Shown here one piece after another: positions 7,774 to 15,624 of a DNA stretch of 39,769 nucleotides; positions within the stretch are counted from its first letter, which is position 1; the number at the start of each line of letters is the position of its first letter. Origin of the DNA: Roseateles sp. YR242. GTDB taxonomy: Bacteria; Pseudomonadota; Gammaproteobacteria; Burkholderiales; Burkholderiaceae_C. The notes beneath the pieces were generated by a model. The model saw only the letters and a program-made list of their open reading frames with translations. It searched no databases and was not told the origin of the DNA. Both the position numbers and the translations under genes were made by a program. The DNA lies in assembly GCF_900109745.1 (NCBI RefSeq), contig NZ_FOAV01000024.1:1-39769 (forward strand), given 5' to 3'.

Positions 7774-8879
7774 GCTGCATCTCCTTCTGCGCGGAAGAAG
7801 TCCTCGCCGGTATTGGTGGCCACCCCGGCCAGGGCCATCGTCAGGGCGCGCACGATGGCGCGACGCGCCAGAGGGATCTTGAAGGCATTGCCCGGCAGGC
7901 TCTCCGGCAGTGCCGCACCGCCCCAGGGCCGGGCGTCGCGCAGCAGGTGCTGCGCTGCGGCGTCGAAGACCTGCGGGGAGGGTGTCTGGCCCACCAGCAA
8001 AGCTTCCGCCGATTCGTCCCGCCACGGTTTGTGTGCCACGCCACCCAGGGCAATGCGCGCCGCCATGATGCGGCCGGCGTCGTCCACCACCAGCGCGGCC
8101 GCCACCGATACCAGCGCGAACGCATAGGACGCCCGTTCCCGCAGCTTCAAATAGCAGCTGTGCGGGGCAAAAGCGGAGGGCGGCAGGGTCAGGTGGGTGA
8201 TGAGTTCGTCAGGGGCGAGCGTGTGGTCGATCTCGGGATGGTCCGCCGGCAGGCGGTGAAACTCGCCAAACGGGATCTGCCGGCTCCCCCGGGGTGACTG
8301 CACATGAACCGTGGCGTCCAGCGCCGCAAGGGCCACACACAGGTCCGAAGGATGCGTGGCCACGCAATGTTCGTTCGCGCCCAGGATGGCATGCTGGCGC
8401 GCGATGCCCGTGGCTGCCGGGCAACCCGTACCGGGCGCGCGCTTGTTGCAGGGCACGGCGATGTCGTAGAAATAGTGGCAGCGGGTGCGCTGCAGCAGAT
8501 TGCCACCGTTGGTGGCGCGGTTGCGGATCTGCGGGGACGCGCCCGCCAGGATCGCGGATCGAAGCAGGGGAGCCCGCTCAATCACCAGCGGGTGCTGGGC
8601 GGTGTCAGCGTTGGTGGCCAGAGCGCCCAGCCGCAGGCCACCTTCCCGGGTCGCTTCGATGGCCACCAGCGGCAGCGTGTTGATGTCCACCAGCCCGCAG
8701 GGCCGCAGCACCCCTTCCTTCATCAGGTCCACCAGGTTCGTGCCACCCGCGATGAAGTGCGGCGTCTCGTTGACCTGGGGATGGGGCGCACCTGGCACCA
8801 GCGGCTGGCTGGGGCTCCGGGGCATCAGCGCCAGTGCCTCGTCCACCGTCCTGGCTCGTTCGTAGTGGAACGGGTTCAT
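7770..8879 (-). CDS. aldehyde/xanthine dehydrogenase family, FAD-binding subunit (PaoB/YagS type)
   Basis: This 369-residue middle subunit binds FAD through the AGGTNLVDLM motif and passes electrons from the Mo centre onward. An insertion contains four cysteines, C134, C144, C153 and C172, in RTRCHYFYDI, VPCNKRAPGTGC and NEHC. This matches the extra [4Fe-4S] site of E. coli PaoB and sets the enzyme apart from classic XDH FAD subunits. The C-terminal CO_deh_flav_C domain is complete. The gene overlaps its neighbours by four bases at both ends (ATGA). A short Pro-rich insert (GAPHPQVNETP) near residue 30-40 precedes the FAD motif. Assignment to the PaoB group is firm; the physiological substrate is unknown. 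Confidence 0.9.
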   Translation of the reverse strand: MNPFHYERARTVDEALALMPRSPSQPLVPGAPHPQVNETPHFIAGGTNLVDLMKEGVLRPCGLVDINTLPLVAIEATREGGLRLGALATNADTAQHPLVIERAPLLRSAILAGASPQIRNRATNGGNLLQRTRCHYFYDIAVPCNKRAPGTGCPAATGIARQHAILGANEHCVATHPSDLCVALAALDATVHVQSPRGSRQIPFGEFHRLPADHPEIDHTLAPDELITHLTLPPSAFAPHSCYLKLRERASYAFALVSVAAALVVDDAGRIMAARIALGGVAHKPWRDESAEALLVGQTPSPQVFDAAAQHLLRDARPWGGAALPESLPGNAFKIPLARRAIVRALTMALAGVATNTGEDFFRAEGDAA

Positions 8880-9523
8880 GGCGTGGGCCTCCCCTTGGCG
8901 GCATAGGGCGTTGGGCCGGCCGGCGCCGGGGCGCGGGGGACCAGCGCGACACGGGCCACGGCCTCGACGATCTGCGGGTAGGCCCCACAGCGGCAGATAT
9001 TTCCGCTCATGCGTTCGCGGATCTCGTGGGCATTGGCCGGTGGATGCTCATTGAGCAGGCCGGCGGCCGAACACAGCTGCCCCGGAGTGCAGTAGCCGCA
9101 CTGCAGCGCGTCGCAGTCGATGAAGGCCTGCTGCAGCGGATGCAGCCCGTTGGGCCCGCAGGCATCCGCGCCCGCCAGGGCCGCCAGACCTTCGATGGTG
9201 GTGATGTCGGCGCCATCCAGACTGACCGCCAGCAGGAGGCAGCTGTTCATGCGCACGCCGTCCACCAGCACCGTGCAGGCGCCGCATTGCCCCTGGTCAC
9301 AGCCCTTCTTGCTGCCTGTGAGCAACAGTTGTTCGCGCAGCAGGTCCAGCAAGGTGACCCAGGGTTCGACCTGGAGCATCACGGTGGCGCCGTTGATCCG
9401 CAGCTGGACGGGCAGCCCTGGCGGCAACTTCAGCGGGGCTGCCCGGCCGACAACTGCGATGGCATCGGCCTGCGCGGCGTTATCCGGTTCAGCTGCGGGG
9501 GGTGGTTCGGTGGTCTGGCTCAT
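8876..9523 (-). CDS. aldehyde/xanthine dehydrogenase family, [2Fe-2S] subunit (PaoA/YagT type)
   Basis: This 215-residue iron-sulfur subunit has the plant-type ferredoxin cluster (C75, C80, C83, C95 in GCDQGQCGAC and NSC) and the second cluster domain (C142, C145 in QCGYC; C177, C179 in CRC). The start at 9523 is set by AAGGA five bases upstream; the frame stays open far upstream but shows no family similarity there. E. coli PaoA carries a twin-arginine signal that exports the enzyme. Here the N-terminus MSQTTEPPPAAEPDNAAQAD lacks one and no RRxFLK motif occurs in the upstream extension, so a cytoplasmic enzyme is inferred. It is the first gene of the operon, divergent from the cyanophycinase gene. 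Confidence 0.9.
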   Translation of the reverse strand: MSQTTEPPPAAEPDNAAQADAIAVVGRAAPLKLPPGLPVQLRINGATVMLQVEPWVTLLDLLREQLLLTGSKKGCDQGQCGACTVLVDGVRMNSCLLLAVSLDGADITTIEGLAALAGADACGPNGLHPLQQAFIDCDALQCGYCTPGQLCSAAGLLNEHPPANAHEIRERMSGNICRCGAYPQIVEAVARVALVPRAPAPAGPTPYAAKGRPTP

Positions 9524-9566
9524 GGCGATCCTTGGTGAACCTTCAGCCTGGAGGTGATTGGGGGCG

Positions 9567-9585
9567 TTGCTTTCCATCGAAGCAA
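9567..9585. promoter_or_regulatory. candidate operator in divergent promoter: TTGCTT-N7-AAGCAA
   Basis: A 6-bp perfect inverted repeat lies in the 138-bp region between the divergent dehydrogenase operon (start 9523) and cyanophycinase gene (start 9662). Its position suits control of either side. No regulator gene is adjacent, and chance occurrence is possible. Confidence 0.3.
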
Positions 9586-9661
9586 GGCGTGTTCCCGCGG
9601 CGGCACCCAGCCGGCTCATGAGACGATTCGGGGCAGTAGTTGGAGACCCACGGAGATGGTG

Positions 9662-10504
9662 ATGAGTGACCGTGCGGCCGGGGACGGCCACGGACTGTTG
9701 GCGCTGATCGGCGGCAATGAAGACAGGGACGCGGAACGCGCGGTTCTGGGCGCCCTGGTGCGGGCCTTGCCCGTGCCGCAGCCCCGCGTGTTGGTGTTCA
9801 CGGCCGCCAGTGGCGGCCCTGAACTGCTGTGGGCCCAATATCAGCCGGCCTTCGAGGCCCTGGGTGCCAGGCCCGCCTGGCTGGATGCGCGCAGCACGGT
9901 GGAATTGGATCAACCCGGCGCGCTCGCATTGCTGGAAGACATCGACTTGCTGTTCATGACCGGCGGGGACCAGCATCGCCTGATGGACACGCTGGGGGGC
10001 TCCCAGGCCTGGGAACGGTTGGCGCAGCGCCATGCGCAAGAAGGGCTGGCCCTGGCCGGCACCAGCGCGGGCGCCTCCGCCCTTGGCGCGCGCATGCCAC
10101 GGGGGGACGAGGGCGACCAGATCGCCGGCGGCCCACCGGGGCCCCTGCCACCAGGACTGGGGGCCTGGCCCCTGACGGTGGTGGACCAGCACTTTGCCCA
10201 GCGCCGCCGTCTGGCGCGCCTGGTTCAATTCCTCGGCGTCTCGCCCGGCCACATCGGCCTGGGGCTGGACGAAGACACGGCCCTGCTGCTGCACCCGGCA
10301 GGGGGGCTGGAAGTGGTGGGCAGCGGCGCGGTGACGGTGGTGGTCGGTGGTGGCCCGGGGACGCGCCTGCAGGCGGCGGGCCCCGGGGAATGCTGGTCGC
10401 TCGACGGGGTGTCCCTGCATCTGCTGACGGCGGGTGCACGGCTGGACAACACCGAACAGCCCGACGGGATGCCCGAGGCTTTGCGAAGCCTTCTGCGTCG
10501 CTGA
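9662..10504 (+). CDS. cyanophycinase-type peptidase, family S51
   Basis: The 280-residue protein resembles cyanophycinase (CphB), a serine exopeptidase that breaks the storage polymer cyanophycin (Asp-Arg) into dipeptides. The S51 fold shows the N-terminal ALIGGNEDR, the LFMTGGDQHRL segment, and the nucleophile elbow LAGTSAGASALG with the catalytic Ser. VVDQHFAQRRRLARLV and GLGLDEDTALLL are further S51 signatures. Two starts compete: ATG 9656 and ATG 9662. The GGAG at 9652-9655 is correctly spaced only for 9662. No cyanophycin synthetase gene lies in the window, so the substrate could be imported polymer or another peptide. An 11-bp tandem repeat begins at the stop codon. Confidence 0.85.
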   Translation: MSDRAAGDGHGLLALIGGNEDRDAERAVLGALVRALPVPQPRVLVFTAASGGPELLWAQYQPAFEALGARPAWLDARSTVELDQPGALALLEDIDLLFMTGGDQHRLMDTLGGSQAWERLAQRHAQEGLALAGTSAGASALGARMPRGDEGDQIAGGPPGPLPPGLGAWPLTVVDQHFAQRRRLARLVQFLGVSPGHIGLGLDEDTALLLHPAGGLEVVGSGAVTVVVGGGPGTRLQAAGPGECWSLDGVSLHLLTAGARLDNTEQPDGMPEALRSLLRR

Positions 10505-10576
10505 TGGGCCGCTGATGGGCCGCTGATGAGCCGCTGATGAGCCACTGATGGGGCGTTGATGCGCCGCTGATGCGGG
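10501..10576 (+). repeat. 11-bp tandem repeat, about seven units (consensus CTGATGGGCCG)
   Basis: Units begin at 10501, 10512, 10523, 10534, 10545, 10556 and 10567, with one to three changes each. The first unit overlaps the TGA stop of the cyanophycinase gene. A short array with the same TGATGGC-type motif and 11-bp period occurs after another gene at 25710-25753. The remaining bases up to 10779 hold no gene that I can see. Confidence 0.85.
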
Positions 10577-10779
10577 CCCAGCCGTCCTGCGGCCCGGGCG
10601 CCACAGTCGCGCGCGCGCATCGCCAGCGGCATCCGCCCCTCGCCCGAATCGTCGTAATTCCCGACACGGAACGGGTGCCAAAAGCCATGCCTGGGCAATG
10701 GCGAATGGTCCTGGCCGCGCGGGCACGTTAGCCTCGCCCCCTTCTCGTGTTGACCCACCCCGTCCCCGGGGCCTCACTC

Positions 10780-12810
10780 ATGTATCGCATCGCCTTGATT
10801 GCCGCCGCTGCCGCGGCCGCCCTGACCGCCGCTCCGGCCCGAGCGCTGGATGTCCAGAGCTTCTCCACGGATGTTTCGCCCTGCGCGGACTTCTACGAAT
10901 ACGTGAATGGTCCCTGGGTGTCCCGTACCCAGCTGCCTGCCGACCAGACCCGCATCGGCAGCTTCGACGCGCTGCGTGTGGCCAACGACCGCCTGCTGGC
11001 GGACGCGCTGGCCGAGCTGGTCCGCAAGCCTGCGCTGCAGACCACACCGGGCCTGCGCCAGGTAGCGGCGTATTACGCCAGCGGCATGGATCGCCAGGCG
11101 ATCGAGGCGGGCGGGCTCAAACCCGTGAAGCCGCTGCTGGACCGCGTGGCCGCCATCAAGACTTCCGCCGACCTGCCCGCCGTGCTGGCCGAGCTGGGTC
11201 GTGTTCAGATCAGCGCACCGCTGGCCACCTATGTCCGTTCAGACGCGAAGAACACCAGCGTGCAGGTCCTGAGCCTCATGCAGGCGGGCCTGGGCCTGCC
11301 CGACCGTGACGACTATTTCAAGGACACCGACATCGCCAAGCGGCTGCGTGTCGCTTACCGGGAATATGCGGAGCGCCTGCTCAAGGCTTCCGGCGCAGAC
11401 GCTTCGGCCGAAACGCTGGACGCGCTGATGGCCTTCGAGGCCCGCCTGGCCGATGCCACCATGCCGCGTGCCGCGCTGCGTGATCCGCTGGCGGTCTACA
11501 ACCCCATGACTCCGGCCCAACTGGCCGAGAAAGCGCCTGGCTTCGACTGGGTGGCCTGGCAAAAGGCCTTGACCCTGCAGGGCAAGCGCACCAATGGGGT
11601 GGACCGTCTGATCGTCGGCCAGCCCGGCTTTGCCCAGCGTGTGGCGGAACTGGCCGCCAGCACGCCGTTGGCCACCTGGCAGACCTATCTGCGCCTGCGG
11701 GTGCTGGACAACAGCGCCTCCCGCCTGCCGGCCGCCTTTGCCGATGCCCACTTCGACTATTACGACAAGACCATCACTGGCCTGGAGCAGCACAAGCCAC
11801 GTGACCAGGAAGTGATCATGATGATCGGCGGCCGCACCGGTGGTTCGCCGCTGGGCCTGGCGCTGGGTGAGCTGTTCGTGGCGCGGGCGTTCTCGCCCGA
11901 GGCGCAGCGCCGAGCCACGTTGCTGATCGAGGATGTGAAGGCCGCCATGCGCCAGAAGATCCAGAACGTGGCCTGGATGAGCGCCGAGACCAAGACCAAG
12001 GCGCTGGAGAAGCTGACGGCCATGCAGCCCAAGATCGGCGCGCCCGCCACCTGGCCGCAATATGAGGGCCTGGCGCTGGAGGCGAAGGACTTTGCCGGCA
12101 ACCAGCTGCGCGCTGCGGCCTGGGCGCACCAGGAACAGCTCAAGGACCTGGACCGCCCGAGCGACCGCACGCGGTGGACCATGTCTCCCTACATCGTCAA
12201 CGCACAGGCGGGTGGCCTGAACGAAATCACCTTCCCGGCCGGCATCCTCCAGCCGCCGTTCTTCGATGCGAAGGCGGATGACGCGGTGAACTATGGCGGC
12301 ATCGGCATGGTGATCGGGCACGAAATCACCCACCATTTCGACGATCGCGGCCGCCAGTTCGACAGCATCGGCAGCCTCAACGACTGGTGGACGCCGGCGG
12401 ATGCTTCTGCCTACAAGGCCAATGCGGACCGTGTGGTGGCGCTGTACGAGAGCTACGAGCCGGTCAAGGGCACGCACATCAACGGCCGCCTGACGCTTGG
12501 CGAGAACATCTCCGACATGGCGGGCATGCCGATCGCTTTCGATGCGTTGCAGAACGCGCTCAAGCGCACGGGCCAGCGGGAGAAGATCGATGGCTTCACG
12601 CCGGAGCAGCGGTTCTTCCTCTCCAATGCACTGGTGTGGCGCAACAAGACGCGTGAAGCGGCGTTGCTGAACCAGCTGCGTACCGACCCGCACTCGCCGG
12701 GCAAGTACCGGGTGCTGGCGCCGATGTCCAACATGACCTCGTTCGCCAAGGCGTTCAGCTGCAAGCCCGGCGACCCCATGGTCGCCCCCAGTCCCATCGA
12801 AGTCTGGTGA
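10780..12810 (+). CDS. secreted zinc metallopeptidase, family M13 (neprilysin/PepO-like)
   Basis: This is a 676-residue oligopeptidase that would cut short peptides in the periplasm or outside the cell. MYRIALIAAAAAAALTAAPARA is a Sec signal peptide, cleaved before LDVQSF. The start is therefore ATG 10780 and not 10747. The N-terminal M13_N domain opens with DVSPCADFYEYVNGPWV, a family hallmark. The zinc site HEITHH has H514, E515 and H518, and the third ligand is E575 in GENISDMAG, with D579 supporting catalysis. The C-terminal NALVWRNKTR and HSPGKYRVLAPMSNM segments bind substrate in the family. The length is normal. It is a single-gene unit followed by the gene-end repeat. Confidence 0.93.
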   Translation: MYRIALIAAAAAAALTAAPARALDVQSFSTDVSPCADFYEYVNGPWVSRTQLPADQTRIGSFDALRVANDRLLADALAELVRKPALQTTPGLRQVAAYYASGMDRQAIEAGGLKPVKPLLDRVAAIKTSADLPAVLAELGRVQISAPLATYVRSDAKNTSVQVLSLMQAGLGLPDRDDYFKDTDIAKRLRVAYREYAERLLKASGADASAETLDALMAFEARLADATMPRAALRDPLAVYNPMTPAQLAEKAPGFDWVAWQKALTLQGKRTNGVDRLIVGQPGFAQRVAELAASTPLATWQTYLRLRVLDNSASRLPAAFADAHFDYYDKTITGLEQHKPRDQEVIMMIGGRTGGSPLGLALGELFVARAFSPEAQRRATLLIEDVKAAMRQKIQNVAWMSAETKTKALEKLTAMQPKIGAPATWPQYEGLALEAKDFAGNQLRAAAWAHQEQLKDLDRPSDRTRWTMSPYIVNAQAGGLNEITFPAGILQPPFFDAKADDAVNYGGIGMVIGHEITHHFDDRGRQFDSIGSLNDWWTPADASAYKANADRVVALYESYEPVKGTHINGRLTLGENISDMAGMPIAFDALQNALKRTGQREKIDGFTPEQRFFLSNALVWRNKTREAALLNQLRTDPHSPGKYRVLAPMSNMTSFAKAFSCKPGDPMVAPSPIEVW

Positions 12811-12818
12811 AGAGTGGA

Positions 12819-12905
12819 GGCCCCCGGCTGTTCGGGCCTCGGGCCCGCCCATCCGCCCCCCGAGGGGGCTAAGGGCCACCTTGGGGCGGCCCGGCGGTGG
12901 CCCTC
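12819..12905 (+). repeat. gene-end interspersed repeat, copy 2 (hairpin-rich, ~87 bp)
   Basis: This is the reverse-complement partner of 9-95. It starts eight bases after the M13 peptidase stop codon. It contains the 9-bp perfect stem AGGGCCACC (12872-12880) with GGTGGCCCT (12896-12904), and a C5/G5 hairpin around 12857-12869. The rest of the gap to 13106 holds no recognised feature. Confidence 0.8.
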
Positions 12906-13106
12906 GTCGCTAATCAGAGCCCCGCTTGAATGGCGCTTCGCGCGTTCGGCGCGACTCGATGCATAGAGGCGCCTTGGCGGAGGGCCCGGGGGCCGGGGGG
13001 CATGGTGCACTGTTGCTTTCTGGTGGGCTGAAACCATTGCGAAGGCAAAGGCTGCTACAACGGCGGGCTCTCATCGCTCTCTTCGCTCTCTTCGAAGACG
13101 CATCGC

Positions 13107-14357
13107 ATGCCCGCCACGCCCATGACCTCCGGTTCGCCTGCGGGCGCACCGCCCAGCTTTACCCCGTATCAACGCTTCGCCACGGGGATGCTCACGCTGC
13201 TGCAGTTCGCCGTGATCCTGGACTTCATGATCATGTCGCCGCTGGGCGCCATGATCATGCCGGCGATGTCCATGTCGGCGCAGCAGTTCGGCATGGTGGT
13301 GTCCGCCTACGCCTTCAGCGCCGGCATCTCCGGCCTGCTGACCGCCGGCTTCGCGGACCGCTTTGACCGCAAGCGCCTGCTGCTGTTCTTCTACACCGGC
13401 TTCCTGCTTGGCACCCTGTGGTGCGGCCTGGCCAGCAGCTACGAGATGCTGCTGGTGGCGCGCGTGGTCACCGGCCTGTTCGGCGGGGTGATCGGCTCCA
13501 TCGTCATGGCCATCACGGCCGACCTGTTCCCACCCGCCCTGCGGGGCCGGGTGATGGGCCTGCTGCAAGGCGGCTTTGCCGCCAGCCAGGTGCTGGGCCT
13601 GCCCTTCGGGCTGTTCCTGGCCTCGCGCTGGAGCTGGCATGCGCCCTTCCTGGCCCTGGTGGTGCTGGGCGTGATCGCCGGAGGAGTGATCGCCGTGGGC
13701 ATGAAGCCCGTCAACGCGCACCTGGCCGCCGGCCGCGCGGACGGCGTGGCCCGCCACCTCCGGCACACCTTGTCCCAACCGCGCCACTGGATGGCCTTCG
13801 CGGTGACCGCGCTGCTCACCACGGGCGGCTTCATGCTCATGCCCTTCGCCAGTGCCTTTGTGGTGCACAACGTGGGTGTGTCGCTGGATCACCTGCCGGC
13901 GGTCTACCTGGCCACCGGCATCTTCACCCTGATCGTCTCGCCCATGATCGGCCGCCTGTCAGACCGGCTGGGCCCGATGCCGGTCTTCTACACAGGCTGC
14001 GTCATCACCGTGGTGACGGTGCTGTACTACACCCATCTCGGCCCGTCCTCGCTGGCGCTGTTGATCGTGGTCAACGTGGTCATGTTCGCGGGCATCTTCT
14101 CGCGCATCATCCCCTGGCAGGCGATGGTGAGCGGTATCCCGGCCCCGGAACAACGCGGGGCCTTCAGCGCCATCAACAGCGCCATGCAACAGTTGGCCGG
14201 GGGCGTGGCCTCGCTGGTGGCCGGGCATATCGTGACCATCGGCGAAAACGGGCAGGTGCATGACTTCCCCCACGTCGGCTACGTGGTCTGCGGCTCCACG
14301 CTGGTGGCCGCCGCGCTCATGCGCCGCGTGGCACGTGTCCGCGCGCCAGTGCACTGA
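13107..14357 (+). CDS. MFS transporter, DHA1-like (12 TM)
   Basis: The 416-residue inner-membrane carrier has the twelve hydrophobic segments of the major facilitator superfamily. The motif-A region between TM2 and TM3 reads GFADRFDRKRLLLFFY, and a matching repeat in the second half reads GRLSDRLGPMPVFY. A short hydrophilic Pro/Ser-rich N-terminus precedes TM1. The overall look is of an AraJ/drug-proton antiporter type, but no substrate can be named. The ribosome binding site is weak (GAAG-like). It appears to be a single-gene unit, with a 296-bp upstream gap holding the gene-end repeat. Confidence 0.88.
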   Translation: MPATPMTSGSPAGAPPSFTPYQRFATGMLTLLQFAVILDFMIMSPLGAMIMPAMSMSAQQFGMVVSAYAFSAGISGLLTAGFADRFDRKRLLLFFYTGFLLGTLWCGLASSYEMLLVARVVTGLFGGVIGSIVMAITADLFPPALRGRVMGLLQGGFAASQVLGLPFGLFLASRWSWHAPFLALVVLGVIAGGVIAVGMKPVNAHLAAGRADGVARHLRHTLSQPRHWMAFAVTALLTTGGFMLMPFASAFVVHNVGVSLDHLPAVYLATGIFTLIVSPMIGRLSDRLGPMPVFYTGCVITVVTVLYYTHLGPSSLALLIVVNVVMFAGIFSRIIPWQAMVSGIPAPEQRGAFSAINSAMQQLAGGVASLVAGHIVTIGENGQVHDFPHVGYVVCGSTLVAAALMRRVARVRAPVH

Positions 14358-14522
14358 CCGCACATTTGGCCCAGGCTTGGGCGGTAATCGCCCTTGTGAT
14401 GGGGAATTGTGCGGATCAGCATCGGGTCTTCAGGTTGGCTTCACACGGCCGTTGCGAGTTCCAAGTAGCCTTAGGGCTTACCCGATGGCCGATCTGGCCC
14501 TACCCCTTCTGGAGCGCCTGCC

Positions 14523-15011
14523 GTGTTGTCCCGTTTGTCGATCTCTTCCTCCGCTGCTTCCGCCGTGGTCTTGACCATGGCCCTTGGCGCGTTGGTGGTC
14601 GGTCTCGCGGGCTGCGCCAGGCAGCCGGCGTATGAAGGCCCAGAGCTCTCCGCTCTTGAGCAGCAGCAGCACCAGCGCTGCGTGGCGCTGCTTAAATCGG
14701 TCTGGCAGGGAGCGCCGGTACGCTTCACGTCGGCAGAGCGTGGGGCCAGCGGCCTGGATTACGTCTGGGTCAATGTCGACGTGGATGACGACAGCGACGA
14801 CATCGCGCGCCGCAGCGCCAAGGGCGCCAGCCATGCAGGCCACTGCCAGTTCGACCAGGCCAACGATGCGGTGCATGTGCACAGCTACGCGCTGACCGCC
14901 TTGCAGGACACCGCCTCGGTGCCCGCAGAAGCCCAATATCAGTACTTCACGGCCAGTGCCCATGAAACGGGTGTGATGGCCAGCCAGCAGGGTGCGACTA
15001 CGCAGCGATAA
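14523..15011 (+). CDS. small lipoprotein of unknown function
   Basis: The predicted product is a 162-residue lipoprotein. The N-terminus has a hydrophobic stretch (SAVVLTMALGALVVGLAGC) ending in a lipobox-like LAGC, so Cys31 would be lipidated. The mature part is polar and acidic, with a VNVDVDDDSDD stretch, two further cysteines and His-rich segments. No domain is recognised. The start is GTG at 14523, eight bases after GGAG. A 14-bp tandem repeat array begins seven bases after its stop codon. It stands alone between an MFS gene and a VOC gene. Confidence 0.65.
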   Translation: MLSRLSISSSAASAVVLTMALGALVVGLAGCARQPAYEGPELSALEQQQHQRCVALLKSVWQGAPVRFTSAERGASGLDYVWVNVDVDDDSDDIARRSAKGASHAGHCQFDQANDAVHVHSYALTALQDTASVPAEAQYQYFTASAHETGVMASQQGATTQR

Positions 15012-15017
15012 GGCTTG

Positions 15018-15155
15018 GTGGACAAAGCCTTGTGGGCCAGGCGTTATGGGCAAAGCCTTGTGGCCAGGCGTAATGGGTCAGGCGTAATGGGCCAGGCGTA
15101 ATGGGCCAGGCGTTGTAGGCTGGGCGTGTGGGCTCAGGGTTGCGGGACGGTCGTT
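15018..15155 (+). repeat. degenerate 14-bp tandem array, about ten units
   Basis: Units of 13-14 bases follow the pattern ATGGGCCAGGCGTA, with an alternating AAAGCCTT variant in the first three. The most regular part is 15062-15118. The array starts directly after the lipoprotein stop codon and fills most of the 229-bp gap before the VOC gene. Confidence 0.8.
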
Positions 15156-15240
15156 CTGTGATGAGCCTGTTCCCGCGTGGCGTAGTTCCGCGCCCGGCGA
15201 ATTCTGGCTTAATGGCGGGGATTGATCTTCCACCCAAGCC

Positions 15241-15624
15241 ATGCTGAAACGCCTGCATCACGCCGCCATCATTTGTGCCGACTACCCGCGTTCCAAGCAC
15301 TTCTACACCGAGGTGCTGGGCCTGACGGTGATCGCCGAGCACTACCGCGAAGCCCGACGCTCCTACAAGCTGGACCTGGCGCTGCCTGATGGCTCGCAGG
15401 TGGAGCTGTTTTCCTTCCCGGATGCGCCGCCACGGCCCTCCTACCCTGAAGCGCAGGGGCTGCGCCACCTCGCTTTTGCCGTGGATGATGTGCCCGCCTG
15501 CAAGGCCCATCTGGAGGCCCTGGGCGTGGCGGTGGAGCCGGTGCGGGTGGACGAATACACCGGGCGCCCGTTCACCTTCTTTGCGGACCCGGACGGGCTG
15601 CCCCTGGAAGTCTACGAAGGTTGA
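15241..15624 (+). CDS. gloA2: VOC family glyoxalase-like metalloprotein, YaeR/GloA2 type
   Basis: The 127-residue product matches E. coli YaeR closely in motif layout: LHHAAIICADYPRSKHFY at the N-terminus, YREARRSYKLDLAL, VELFSFP, GLRHLAFAVDD and the C-terminal RPFTFFADPDGLPLEVYE. The metal ligands expected for the fold are the N-terminal His, the Glu of VELF, the His of LRHLAF and the Glu of LEVYE. YaeR homologues are glyoxalase-I-like, but activity in vivo is not settled. Its 3' end overlaps the convergent nicotinamidase-like gene by 13 bp. Confidence 0.9.
   Translation: MLKRLHHAAIICADYPRSKHFYTEVLGLTVIAEHYREARRSYKLDLALPDGSQVELFSFPDAPPRPSYPEAQGLRHLAFAVDDVPACKAHLEALGVAVEPVRVDEYTGRPFTFFADPDGLPLEVYEG

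Noticed and set aside
15612-15624. 13-bp overlap of the YaeR-type and nicotinamidase-like genes as a sign of a wrong call
   Set aside because: Both ends carry conserved C-terminal residues or normal length; short convergent overlaps are ordinary in compact genomes.
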